DNA from: CAZFLM01 sp964519955
GTDB lineage: Bacteria; Armatimonadota; Chthonomonadetes; Chthonomonadales; CAJBBX01
Assembly (NCBI GenBank): GCA_964519955.1
Contig: CAZFLM010000030.1
Span: 9,929 to 73,928 of the forward strand
Direction: 5' to 3'
Length of the DNA: 64,000 nt
The notes beneath the pieces were generated by a model, which worked only from the letters and a program-made list of their open reading frames with translations, had not been told where the DNA came from and made no database searches. A program made the translations under genes and the position numbers. Below, piece by piece: positions 1 through 7,287 of this stretch. The stretch's first letter is position 1, and every line of letters begins with the position of its first letter.

Positions 1-1
1 C

Positions 2-127
2 CGCGGCATCATCGTCAACGCCGTGGGCGACAAGATCATCCGGATGCTGCCGCCGCTCGTCATCACCGAGGCCGACTGCGACACCGTCGTAGCCGCGATG
101 CGCGACGTGCTGAGCAGTCTGCAGTAG
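2..127 (+). CDS. argD: Acetylornithine/class III aminotransferase, C-terminal end (partial)
   Basis: Only the last 41 codons are inside the window; the gene enters from the left edge. The visible residues contain the segment NAVGDKIIRMLPPLVIT, which matches the C-terminal strand and helix of ArgD-type acetylornithine/succinylornithine transaminases, where a variant of V-x-R-x-L-P-P-L-x-I-T-x-x-E/D is conserved near the end. The family is PLP-dependent and acts in arginine (or lysine) biosynthesis. The PLP lysine and most of the fold are outside the window, so the exact substrate is not proven. A strong hairpin follows the stop codon. Confidence 0.75.
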   Translation, partial: RGIIVNAVGDKIIRMLPPLVITEADCDTVVAAMRDVLSSLQ

Positions 128-136
128 CAGGATCGA

Positions 137-184
137 GTACCGAGTTCCCCGGCTGCCCCATCGCGCGGCCGGGGAACTCGGTAC
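137..184 (+). terminator. Perfect 17-bp inverted repeat after argD
   Basis: Arms 137-153 and 168-184 are perfectly complementary (17 bp, GC-rich core) around a 14-nt loop, starting 10 nt after the argD stop. No T-run follows, so it is either a non-canonical intrinsic terminator or an mRNA-stabilising hairpin. It also separates argD from the next gene. Confidence 0.6.
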
Positions 185-219
185 AACTACCACCAGTCCC
201 GCCTCACGCGAGGTACCCC

Positions 220-1062
220 ATGCTCATCTGGCCGCTCATCGCCCTCATCGCCGCGCAGCAGTTTGCCCCCACCGGTCCACCCGATTCGCTCAAGGTAGTG
301 AAGGCCGCCGGCGTCACGTGCCGGGTCATTCGCGTGAACCTGGCCGACCCCCGCGTTCGGGTCACCGTCGAGGTCGCGAAGGGCTTCCCGCGCCAGGCCG
401 AGAGCTTCTCGTCGATGATCTCGCGGGGTCACCCGACCATCGCCATCAACGGCGCCTACTTCTCCAAGGGCAACCTGAAGCCGATCGGCGACATCGTGAT
501 CGACGGGGAGATGGTGAACCGCGGGGACATGGGTACGGCGCTGGCCATCACGCGCGACAACCAGGCGGTCATCCGGCGCGTCAAGCAGTGGCATGCGGAA
601 GACTGGACGGGGTACGAGACGGTGCTGGCGTGCGGCCCGGCCCTCGTGGTGGCAGGCCAGCCCGACGCGATGCCGACGGTAGAGGGTTTCAAGGACCCGC
701 ATGTGATGGCCGCGACGCCGCGCATGGGCGTGGGTCTGACGGCCTCGCGCGAATTGCTTCTGGTGAACACGCTGAGCGCGGTCAGCTTCAACAAGTGGGC
801 TGAGGTCATGAAGGCGCTCGGCTGCGTCGACGCGATGAACCTGGACGCCGGCGCCTCGCTCGCCATGTACTACCGCGGCAAGACCCTGATCACCCCCGGC
901 CGCCAGCTCACCAACCTCCTGATCGTCTACGTCGACTCCAAGCCGCGCGAGGGTAGTGACGGGGGATCTACGAGCGTGACAACGCAGGCCCCGCCGGCCA
1001 CGCGCAAGCCGGACAAGAAGGCCCCGCCGATCGGCTGGCCGCCCGCGAAGGAACGCCCCTGA
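220..1062 (+). CDS. Phosphodiester glycosidase family protein (NAGPA/DUF2233 domain), probably exported
   Basis: The 280-aa protein has a short hydrophobic N-terminus (residues 1-13) and the NAGPA domain over most of its length. NGAYFS at 77-82 and LDAGASLAMYYRG at 208-220 are the two most typical family motifs. The family includes the human mannose-6-phosphate uncovering enzyme and bacterial exopolysaccharide-linked proteins that cleave sugar phosphodiesters. The last 40 residues are a Pro/Lys-rich tail. A GAGG Shine-Dalgarno sits 7 nt before the ATG. The stop codon overlaps the start of the following phosphatase gene by one base, so the two are probably translated together. The actual substrate is unknown. 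Confidence 0.85.
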   Translation: MLIWPLIALIAAQQFAPTGPPDSLKVVKAAGVTCRVIRVNLADPRVRVTVEVAKGFPRQAESFSSMISRGHPTIAINGAYFSKGNLKPIGDIVIDGEMVNRGDMGTALAITRDNQAVIRRVKQWHAEDWTGYETVLACGPALVVAGQPDAMPTVEGFKDPHVMAATPRMGVGLTASRELLLVNTLSAVSFNKWAEVMKALGCVDAMNLDAGASLAMYYRGKTLITPGRQLTNLLIVYVDSKPREGSDGGSTSVTTQAPPATRKPDKKAPPIGWPPAKERP

Positions 1063-1574
1063 TGCGCCGGCTCTACCTGGTGCGCCACGGTCTCGTCGAG
1101 AACCCGCTGGGCTGCGAGTATGGCCGCCTGCCGGGGTTCGGCCTGTCGGAGATCGGCAGGGCGCAGGCGGCAGCGTCCGCTCGCTTCCTCGCCTCGGTGC
1201 CCGTCGAACGCTTCCACGTCTCCCCGCTGCAGCGCACCCGCGAGACCGCGGCCATCCTGAACGACGGCAGGGGCATTCCCGCTCGCATCGAGGAGCGCAT
1301 CATCGAGTGGGAGGGGCACGGCCACGGGGAGACGCCGGCAGAGGTGTTCGCGCGCTTCCGCGGCTTCTGGGAGGAGTGGCGGGCCGGCGATGAGCAGGTG
1401 GCTGTGGCGGTATCCCATCGCGACCCGATCCGCGGGTTCCTGATCGGCATGTTCCGGAAAGCCGAATGGGGCGAGATGGGCAACCTAAACGTCTTCCCGC
1501 TCGACACCGGCGGCGTCTACGTCGTCACGGACGGCCCCGACGGACTGCGTGTCGAGCCCGCCTTCACCCCCTGA
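1062..1574 (+). CDS. Histidine phosphatase family protein (phosphoglycerate mutase-like)
   Basis: The 170-aa protein begins with the RHG phosphohistidine motif (V7-R8-H9-G10). It also has the SPLQRTRETA segment near residue 54 and the second catalytic His in AVSHRDP (H119), so the full catalytic set of the branch-1 histidine phosphatases is present. The length fits small alpha-ribazole phosphatase/GpmB-like enzymes. The start overlaps the upstream stop as TGATG, indicating coupled translation with the glycosidase gene. No cobalamin genes are nearby, so a CobC role is not supported and the substrate is open. Confidence 0.88.
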   Translation: MRRLYLVRHGLVENPLGCEYGRLPGFGLSEIGRAQAAASARFLASVPVERFHVSPLQRTRETAAILNDGRGIPARIEERIIEWEGHGHGETPAEVFARFRGFWEEWRAGDEQVAVAVSHRDPIRGFLIGMFRKAEWGEMGNLNVFPLDTGGVYVVTDGPDGLRVEPAFTP

Positions 1575-2234
1575 TCAGCGGGTCGGGCTGAGCATCGGGC
1601 CATGCCCCGCCCCGCCCAAGGCCCGGCTTGCCATCGACAGCACGAAGAACACCATCACCACCGCGAGCACTACCATGGCGATGTTGATCCCGATCACCAC
1701 CCAGCCGCTAACGCGGGCTGTCTTGTTGTCCTGCGTCACCAGGTAGATCGCAAGGCCCAAGGACCCCAGCCAGGACATGATCCCGATTGCGCCACCACCG
1801 GGCCCGGGAATGATGAGCCGCACGACATACTGCAAGGCGAACGTAACCCACATGGCCACGATCGGGAACGTGTAGTTCTGCGCCGGCTGCTGGGCATAGG
1901 GCAGCATCTGCGGCGGTTGTGCCTGCCACGAGCCGAGCTGGTTCTGGAGGTGGCCGTACGGGCGCGCTGCTGGCGGCTGCGGGGGTACGTATGGCCCAGG
2001 TTGAGGCTGTGCTGGGCCCGGGTACACCGAGGGCATGCGCTGGATGTCCATCGGGCGCGTCAGGTCGATGCCGCCGCCCGGGGGAGGCGACGCGGGATAC
2101 ACCGCCTGCGTCTGGTCGATGGGAGGCGGCGGCGCGAAGGCCGTCCGGTACTGGTGTCCGCAGCGGGAGCACATCGTCTCGTTGAGCGGCGCCTGAAGCT
2201 GGCATCGCGGGCACAGCTTGAACGGCTCGGCCAT
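1575..2234 (-). CDS. Zinc-ribbon membrane protein, function unknown
   Basis: 219 aa. A CxxC...CxxC zinc ribbon (C8, C11, C22, C25) lies at the N-terminus, followed by a Pro/Gln-rich cytoplasmic-type linker (about 33-110) and three hydrophobic segments in the C-terminal half. This architecture is common in bacterial zinc-ribbon membrane proteins with no assigned role. AAGGAG lies 6 nt before the ATG at 2234. An in-frame GTG at 2237 would leave only 3 nt of spacing and is less likely. The gene is convergent with the phosphatase gene and the two coding regions abut without a gap. Confidence 0.75.
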   Translation of the reverse strand: MAEPFKLCPRCQLQAPLNETMCSRCGHQYRTAFAPPPPIDQTQAVYPASPPPGGGIDLTRPMDIQRMPSVYPGPAQPQPGPYVPPQPPAARPYGHLQNQLGSWQAQPPQMLPYAQQPAQNYTFPIVAMWVTFALQYVVRLIIPGPGGGAIGIMSWLGSLGLAIYLVTQDNKTARVSGWVVIGINIAMVVLAVVMVFFVLSMASRALGGAGHGPMLSPTR

Positions 2235-2322
2235 CACGAACTCCTTCGATGGGAGAACGATCGCCCTGAGACAGACGTTCGGTCCATGCGCCCGGTTTCG
2301 CCGGCCTCACGCCACGTACAGC

Positions 2323-2351
2323 GTACCGAGCCGCGACCGTGAGGGAGCGGT
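2323..2351. repeat. REP-like GC-rich element left of the scaffold gap
   Basis: The element has a CTCACG core (reverse strand) next to a GCTCGG block. A related sequence in the opposite orientation lies to the right of the gap at about 2548-2576. The pair looks like two inverted copies of a short intergenic repeat. Confidence 0.4.
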
Positions 2352-2374
2352 CTGCCGTATTCGGCGAACACCCA

Positions 2375-2412
2375 CCGCCGCTGGCTACACCGCCTGCCGA
2401 CTACAGCAGACC
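2375..2412. repeat. 38-bp direct repeat, left copy, abutting the N gap
   Basis: Identical over 38 bases to 2513-2550 on the other side of the N run. Either the contig ends overlap and were not merged, or a tandem repeat was collapsed. Confidence 0.9.
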
Positions 2413-2512
2413 NNNNNNNNNNNNNNNNNNNNNNNNNNNNNNNNNNNNNNNNNNNNNNNNNNNNNNNNNNNNNNNNNNNNNNNNNNNNNNNNNNNNNNNN
2501 NNNNNNNNNNNN
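2413..2512. other. Scaffold gap (100 N)
   Basis: The gap is exactly 100 unknown bases, the usual placeholder for a gap of unknown length. It lies in the intergenic region between recF and the zinc-ribbon gene and breaks no recognisable gene. Confidence 0.99.
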
Positions 2513-2550
2513 CCGCCGCTGGCTACACCGCCTGCCGACTACAGCAGACC
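2513..2550. repeat. 38-bp direct repeat, right copy
   Basis: Identical to 2375-2412. It is followed at once by an inverted relative of the repeat at 2323-2351. Confidence 0.9.
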
Positions 2551-2585
2551 GGTCGCTCACGCTCCCCGCTCGGAACGGTCGTGCG

Positions 2586-3806
2586 CTACGGAGACGATTC
2601 CGCACCCTCGCCGGCGCCGCCCGTGTCTGCCGCCTTCTTGCGCGATGCTCGGGGCTTCTTGAGCGGCGGCGTTTCATCGACCGAGTGCTGCTGCTCCGCG
2701 ATCGTCCCTGCGTCGACCCGGTACACCTTGGCTTCCTCCACGATGTCCTGCGGGAAAGACTCCAGACTCGTGCACGTCATGAACGTCTGGCACTTGCGGT
2801 GGATCCACTTGAGCAGGTGTCCGCGGCGGCCGTCGTCCAGGTCGGACATCACGTCGTCGAGCAGGAGGATGGGTGGCTCGCCGATCTGAGCCTCGATGAG
2901 CAGGTACTCGGCCAGCTTGATGCTCAGGACCACCGTGCGCTGCTGGCCCTGGCTGCCGAACGGGCGCGCATCCATCTCGCCGATGAGGAACTGCAGGTCG
3001 TCGCGCTGCGGACCGACCAGCGACGTCCCGCGACGCATCTCATCGACGCGCATCTCCGCGATCTGCGCACGGAAGACCTCGGCCACCTCCTCGGCTCGCC
3101 TGGCCTCCCCAAGCCGCAGGTTCGGCACATAGCGCACCGTCAGGTTCTCTCGCCCCTCGGTCAGCTTGCGGTGCACCTCGTCGGCCAACGGCGCCAGTCG
3201 CTCGATGTAGAAACGCCTCTTCTCGACCAGCGTTGCCCCGTACAGCACGAGTTGCTCGTCCCAGGCCTCCAGACCCGAATTCCGCACCGGGCGCTCTCTC
3301 AGGTCACGCAGGAGCCGATTCCGCTGCTCCAGTACCTTGCGGTAGCTCGCCAGGTCGAAGCAGTACTTGGGACTGATCTGCGAGATCTCCGTGCTCAGGT
3401 ACCGGCGCCTGACCGATGGCTCGCCCGACACAATGCTCAGATCCAGCGCGCCGAAGAAGACCACATTGATCTGGCCGAGCAGCTCCATCACCCGGTCGCG
3501 CTTCGATCCGTTGACGCGGACCGCCTTCTTGTCGCCGGGAAAGACGTCCACTTCGAGGAGGACCGGCCCGGTCTTCTCGCGCTCGACCTCAGCCCAGATG
3601 TTCGCCGCGGCCGCGGATTGCCGAATCATCTCGGCTTCGCGCGAGGCCTTCAGGCTGCGAGTCGTCGCGAGGAGGTGGACAGCTTCGAGGAGATTGGTCT
3701 TGCCCTGGGCGTTCTGTCCGACCAGCACGTTCAGCCCAGGAGCGGGAGATACCACCAGTTCGGCGTAGTTGCGAAAGTCGCGAAGCCGGATGCTCTGAAC
3801 TTGCAT
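2586..3806 (-). CDS. recF: DNA replication and repair protein RecF
   Basis: RecF is an SMC-like ATPase that, with RecO and RecR, loads RecA at gapped DNA and stalled forks. The 406-aa protein starts with the canonical RecF N-terminus and has Walker A GQNAQGKT at 30-37, the ABC signature GSQGQQRT near 285, and Walker B ILLLDDVMSDLD near 315. It is about 40 residues longer than most RecF proteins because of a Lys/Pro/Ala-rich, probably disordered C-terminal tail. It lies downstream of dnaA on the same strand, but the usual dnaN is absent between them. The Shine-Dalgarno is weak. Confidence 0.97.
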   Translation of the reverse strand: MQVQSIRLRDFRNYAELVVSPAPGLNVLVGQNAQGKTNLLEAVHLLATTRSLKASREAEMIRQSAAAANIWAEVEREKTGPVLLEVDVFPGDKKAVRVNGSKRDRVMELLGQINVVFFGALDLSIVSGEPSVRRRYLSTEISQISPKYCFDLASYRKVLEQRNRLLRDLRERPVRNSGLEAWDEQLVLYGATLVEKRRFYIERLAPLADEVHRKLTEGRENLTVRYVPNLRLGEARRAEEVAEVFRAQIAEMRVDEMRRGTSLVGPQRDDLQFLIGEMDARPFGSQGQQRTVVLSIKLAEYLLIEAQIGEPPILLLDDVMSDLDDGRRGHLLKWIHRKCQTFMTCTSLESFPQDIVEEAKVYRVDAGTIAEQQHSVDETPPLKKPRASRKKAADTGGAGEGAESSP

Positions 3807-3941
3807 AGGGGCCTATTCCAGACATCCGGATCGCTCACCCGGGTCGCTCAAAGCTCCCTGGTCAACACTCCGAGTAGGGTCTTGTCAGAGTCCTTAAGGC
3901 TTATATAAAGAACCGGCAGTGGTAGTGGTGCCTGTGCATGG

Positions 3942-3950
3942 TGTGCATAA
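3942..3950 (-). promoter_or_regulatory. Perfect DnaA box (TTATGCACA)
   Basis: Exact match to the TTATNCACA consensus, adjacent to a second near-consensus site at 3933-3941 and about 30 bp from the AT-rich stretch. Confidence 0.75.
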
Positions 3951-4112
3951 CCCGGGATTCGGTGCATTCCCCCTCGTGAACAGGCTCCCGGCGCCCGCTC
4001 GCACACCCCGTGCATGGTCCGTGCACTTCCAGCATACCTGCCGTGCCAGGATGCGCAACTCCCGACTTGTGCACCACCGCCGACCGATTCACCAACTCCC
4101 CGTGCACCGGGG

Positions 4113-4121
4113 TGTGCACAA
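4113..4121 (-). promoter_or_regulatory. DnaA-box-like site (TTGTGCACA)
   Basis: One mismatch from TTATNCACA. It marks the dnaA-proximal end of the candidate origin. Confidence 0.6.
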
Positions 4122-4140
4122 CCTCTGCCACATAAGCAGA

Positions 4141-4161
4141 AGGGCGGGGTATCCCCGCCCT
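4141..4161 (-). terminator. Hairpin after dnaA
   Basis: A perfect 9-bp GC stem (4141-4149 with 4153-4161) around a 3-nt loop lies just past the dnaA stop codon in its reading direction. The U-tract is weak. Confidence 0.6.
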
Positions 4162-4168
4162 CCGTTGT

Positions 4169-5605
4169 CTATCGCTCCAAGCGGCCTCGCAGCTCCTGCA
4201 CCATGGCTCGGAGCGTGCCGTCTTCCAGCAGCATACTTTCGACGCGTCCGATACCTCGCTGCACCGTCGTGTGATCGCGTCCGCCCACGATCTCGCCGAT
4301 CTGCCCGTACGACATGTCCGAGAGGTCGCGGCACAAGTACATCGCGATCTGGCGGGCGGCGGCGATGTGCTTGTCGCGCCTCGGGCCGCGCAGGTCGTCC
4401 GCGGTCAGGTGGAAGGCCTCGGCCACCGTGCGCAGCACCGTTTCCGGCTGTACCCCCTTCCGCCCCCGCACAGGGATCGGCACCTCGATGAAGAACTCGC
4501 CCAGCACGTCGTGCGCCATCTCCACGCTGATGGGGGAGCGCATGATCGACGAGTAGGCCACGAGCCGGGTGACCGCGCCCTCCATCGTCCGCACGTTGGA
4601 CTGGATGGCGCCCGCGATGTAGCGGATCACCTCGTCCGGCACCGCGGAGTCATCGCGCTCGCAGCGCTGGCGGAGGATGGCCTCGCGCGTCTCCAGCTCC
4701 GGCGGGGCCACGTCGGCGATCAGGCCGCACTCGAAGCGGGAGCGCAGGCGCTCGTCCATCGCACGCAGCTCGCGCGGGCTGCGGTCGCTGGCGATCACGA
4801 TCTGGCGGCCGGTCTGGTGCAGGGCGTTGAAGGTGTGGAAGAACTCCTCCTTCGTGCCCTCCCGGCTCGCGATGAACTGGATGTCGTCCACCAGCCACAC
4901 GTCGACGCTGCGGCAGTTGCGGCGGAAATCGGCAGCCTTCTTCTCGCGCAGCGACGTGACGAAGTAGTGGGTGAAGCTCTCGCCGTCGACCAGGGAGATG
5001 AGCGCCTCCGGATCGCGCGCCCGCATGGCGTGGCCGATCGCGTGCAGCAGGTGCGTCTTGCCCAAGCCGGAGCCGCCGTAGATGAACAGCGGGTTGTACT
5101 TGCCGCCCGGCGAGTCGGCCACCGCTTCGGCCGCCGTGACCGCGAGCCGGTTGCTGCGGCCCACGACGAACGAGTCGAACGTGTAGTCCGGGTTCAGGGG
5201 CAGCGACGGGATGTCGTCGTGGCTCGGGCGGCGGGGCTTGCGTCGAGCAGGCGGCTCAGGCTCCCGGCGGGGCGCGGCGTCCTGCGGATCGTCTCCGACC
5301 AGCATGGGCGACGCCTCGCCCGCGATGACCACGTACCGCACGTCGATGGGCACGCCCAGGATCGACTCGAGGATCCCGCGGATCACCGAGGCGTGGCGCT
5401 TCTCCAGCCACTCGCGGGCGAACGGACTCGGGACGCCGAGGCAGATCTCGTGGTCGCGGTACGACAGGGGTCGAATGGCGCGGATGTAGCTCTCGAACGT
5501 GACTCGGCTGACCTTGTTGGCCAGCGACACGATCGCGCGCTCCCAGGCACGCTTGAGGGCGACGGATCGCTCGTCTTCACCGAATTCGAGTTGTCCGCCT
5601 GGCAT
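4169..5605 (-). CDS. dnaA: Chromosomal replication initiator protein DnaA
   Basis: DnaA binds DnaA boxes and melts oriC in its ATP form. From the ATG at 5605 the protein is 478 aa. Its layout is: N-terminal helicase-interaction domain; a Pro/Arg-rich linker (about 95-140); an AAA+ domain with Walker A GGSGLGKTHL at 177-186 and Walker B DDIQF at 240-244; and the box-binding helix-turn-helix with GRDHTTVQ near 442-449. The start at 5605 is preferred because AGAGG precedes it by about 9 nt. An upstream in-frame GTG at 5674 would add 23 Ser/Arg-rich residues without a good Shine-Dalgarno. A strong promoter and a DnaA-box-like site lie upstream. Confidence 0.98.
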   Translation of the reverse strand: MPGGQLEFGEDERSVALKRAWERAIVSLANKVSRVTFESYIRAIRPLSYRDHEICLGVPSPFAREWLEKRHASVIRGILESILGVPIDVRYVVIAGEASPMLVGDDPQDAAPRREPEPPARRKPRRPSHDDIPSLPLNPDYTFDSFVVGRSNRLAVTAAEAVADSPGGKYNPLFIYGGSGLGKTHLLHAIGHAMRARDPEALISLVDGESFTHYFVTSLREKKAADFRRNCRSVDVWLVDDIQFIASREGTKEEFFHTFNALHQTGRQIVIASDRSPRELRAMDERLRSRFECGLIADVAPPELETREAILRQRCERDDSAVPDEVIRYIAGAIQSNVRTMEGAVTRLVAYSSIMRSPISVEMAHDVLGEFFIEVPIPVRGRKGVQPETVLRTVAEAFHLTADDLRGPRRDKHIAAARQIAMYLCRDLSDMSYGQIGEIVGGRDHTTVQRGIGRVESMLLEDGTLRAMVQELRGRLER

Positions 5606-5820
5606 GCTGCTGTGCCTCTGCGTGCGGCGCGAAGATGCGAACGCGCTTGCGATGGGATGAGTGGTCTGGCTCACGGCATGGGGCGGACAGGCGCGACAGG
5701 ACGCAGGGCGTCGGGTCTGGGTCTGGGCCTTGCCGGGAGGGTCGGAAGAGAGCGGCAGTGTGCCTCCACCGGTGCATTGGGGCCGCCCGATACGATGGTG
5801 CGGCCCCAGGGCAGGATGGC

Positions 5821-5849
5821 ATTATAGCACGGGCTCCGGGCGGCGGCAA
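5821..5849 (-). promoter_or_regulatory. dnaA promoter (TTGCCG-17-TATAAT)
   Basis: On the minus strand a perfect -10 TATAAT (5826-5821) is spaced 17 bp from TTGCCG (5849-5844). Transcription would start near 5814, giving a leader of about 210 nt before the ATG at 5605. Confidence 0.75.
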
Positions 5850-5865
5850 CGCCGATTCCGGTCCT

Positions 5866-5874
5866 TTTTCCACA
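5866..5874 (+). promoter_or_regulatory. DnaA-box-like site upstream of the dnaA promoter
   Basis: TTTTCCACA differs from TTATCCACA at one position and lies 16 bp upstream of the -35 element. It could mediate autoregulation of dnaA, which is common in other bacteria. This is inference from one site. Confidence 0.5.
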
Positions 5875-5965
5875 GCCCGGAAGGCGATCTTTGGTGGTCC
5901 GAAAAGGGAATGGAGCAAGCTCACTTTGGGGTCCTCCGCGCCCTCTTGGCCGCTCGCTTCGGCCC

Positions 5966-7021
5966 CTACTTCCCCTTCCACAGACGGATGTACTCGCGGG
6001 CGACCTGGAGGTCTTGCATGGCCTCCGCGGCCTCGCACATGGGCTTCCGCTCGCCCTTGATGGCCGCCACGAAGTTGGCCGCCTGCTGGCGCATCGCGTG
6101 CACCCACGGCAGCGCCGGCGTCGTCAGCGTGGGCGTCTCGCCATTGCCCGGGTCGGAGTAGATCTCGACCCTGCCGGGCCGGTTGCTGGCCAGCGGCGCG
6201 GGCAGCTCCACCTTGATCCAGCCCTTCTCGAACGCGACCATGGACCCCTCTTGCCAATCGATCGTGTTCACGTAAGGGCTCATCTCGATGGTGCCGGTGA
6301 CGCCGCTCTCCGTCTCGGCGACCAGCAGCACGCCGGCCTTGTCCGCGAAGACCACCTTGTACGGCTCGCCGAGGAGGTAGCGCAGGTAGTTCACCTGGTG
6401 GATGTAGTAGTTCACGAACGAGATGTATGCCTCATAGGTCGCGGCGTCCATGTCGGTGGCCGGCGAGTCCCACTGCAGCGGCGGCATCGGCTCGTCCGAC
6501 GAGAGCAGGTCCAGGAAGCCGTTCGCCACCCAGTCGCCGGCGGGCATCAGGACGCGGACGTAGCGCATCTTGCCGAGGCGCCCGCTCTGCTTCAGCTCCT
6601 CGATCTGCTGAACGGCGTACATCGAGGCCGGGTCGCTGCGCTTGTGGTAGCCGACCATGTGCCACGTGCCCGAGGACGCCAGCGCATCCAGAACCTTCTG
6701 CCCGGCCTCGATGCTGCCCGCCAGCGGCTTCTCGGTGAACACCGGGATTCCGGCCTTCAGCAGCTCCGGCACCAGCGTTCCGTGCCGCGTGAAGGGCTGG
6801 CTCGCCACGATGCCGTCCAGCTTCTCCGCCGCCAGCATCTCCTCGTGGGTGCCGTAGACGCGCGGCACGCCGTACTTGGCCGCCACGCGCTGCGCGAGCC
6901 CCTGCCGCAGCTCCGCGATGGCCACCACCTCGCACTCCGGCAGCGTGGCGTAGTTGCGCAGGTGCGCGCACTGGCCCATGCCACCCACCCCGACAAACCC
7001 GATCTTGACTCGCTCGGACAC
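5966..7021 (-). CDS. Gfo/Idh/MocA family oxidoreductase
   Basis: 351 aa, NAD(P)-dependent sugar or inositol dehydrogenase type. The Rossmann motif GVGGMG is at residues 11-16 and the conserved EKPLA lies in GIPVFTEKPLAGS near residue 100; a C-terminal beta-sheet domain follows. The GTG start at 7021 is chosen because AAGGAG lies 8 nt upstream. A nearer upstream ATG (7039) would overlap that Shine-Dalgarno, and a longer frame to 7165 runs into low-quality sequence. The gene stands alone upstream of dnaA. The substrate cannot be told from sequence. Confidence 0.92.
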   Translation of the reverse strand: MSERVKIGFVGVGGMGQCAHLRNYATLPECEVVAIAELRQGLAQRVAAKYGVPRVYGTHEEMLAAEKLDGIVASQPFTRHGTLVPELLKAGIPVFTEKPLAGSIEAGQKVLDALASSGTWHMVGYHKRSDPASMYAVQQIEELKQSGRLGKMRYVRVLMPAGDWVANGFLDLLSSDEPMPPLQWDSPATDMDAATYEAYISFVNYYIHQVNYLRYLLGEPYKVVFADKAGVLLVAETESGVTGTIEMSPYVNTIDWQEGSMVAFEKGWIKVELPAPLASNRPGRVEIYSDPGNGETPTLTTPALPWVHAMRQQAANFVAAIKGERKPMCEAAEAMQDLQVAREYIRLWKGK

Positions 7022-7287
7022 GGCTGCTTCTCCTTGCATCGCGTTGAAGGTTGTATCACCACAGAGCCGCAGAGGCCACTGAGGGTGCACAGAGAACGGC
7101 TCGGATGCGTCGACCCAGACTCGCCGATGGGCCGGCCGCGGTGGAGGACATCGGCGCGGCGCCACCGAACGTGCGGTCCTGTGGCGAGAGCGCTGCCCTC
7201 GCTGCAGTTTCGTGATCGGTCGGCGTGTGCCCTGCCCTAATGTGCGCGGAAGTGCGGTGGGTTGGCTGACCGCAGAGGATGAGAGCG

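Larger units (their letters stand above)
3890..4121. other. Candidate chromosomal replication origin (oriC)
   Basis: The 362-bp space between dnaA and recF contains no gene but has at least eight GTGCA-centred 9-mers in about 190 bp. These include a perfect TTATNCACA box (minus strand, 3942-3950), TTGTGCACA (minus, 4113-4121), TTGTGCACC (plus, 4067-4075) and CCATGCACA (minus, 3933-3941). The most AT-rich stretch in this part of the window (TTAAGG...TTATATAAAG, 3893-3910) lies at one edge, as expected for an unwinding element. Origins next to dnaA are common. Function here is inferred from the box cluster and location only. Confidence 0.7.

Noticed and set aside
2218..2889. Open frame reading through the N gap
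   Set aside because: It depends on unknown bases and overlaps recF antisense.
5606..5674. Upstream GTG start of dnaA at 5674
   Set aside because: No good Shine-Dalgarno; the extra residues are Ser/Arg-rich and not conserved in DnaA, while the ATG at 5605 is preceded by AGAGG.
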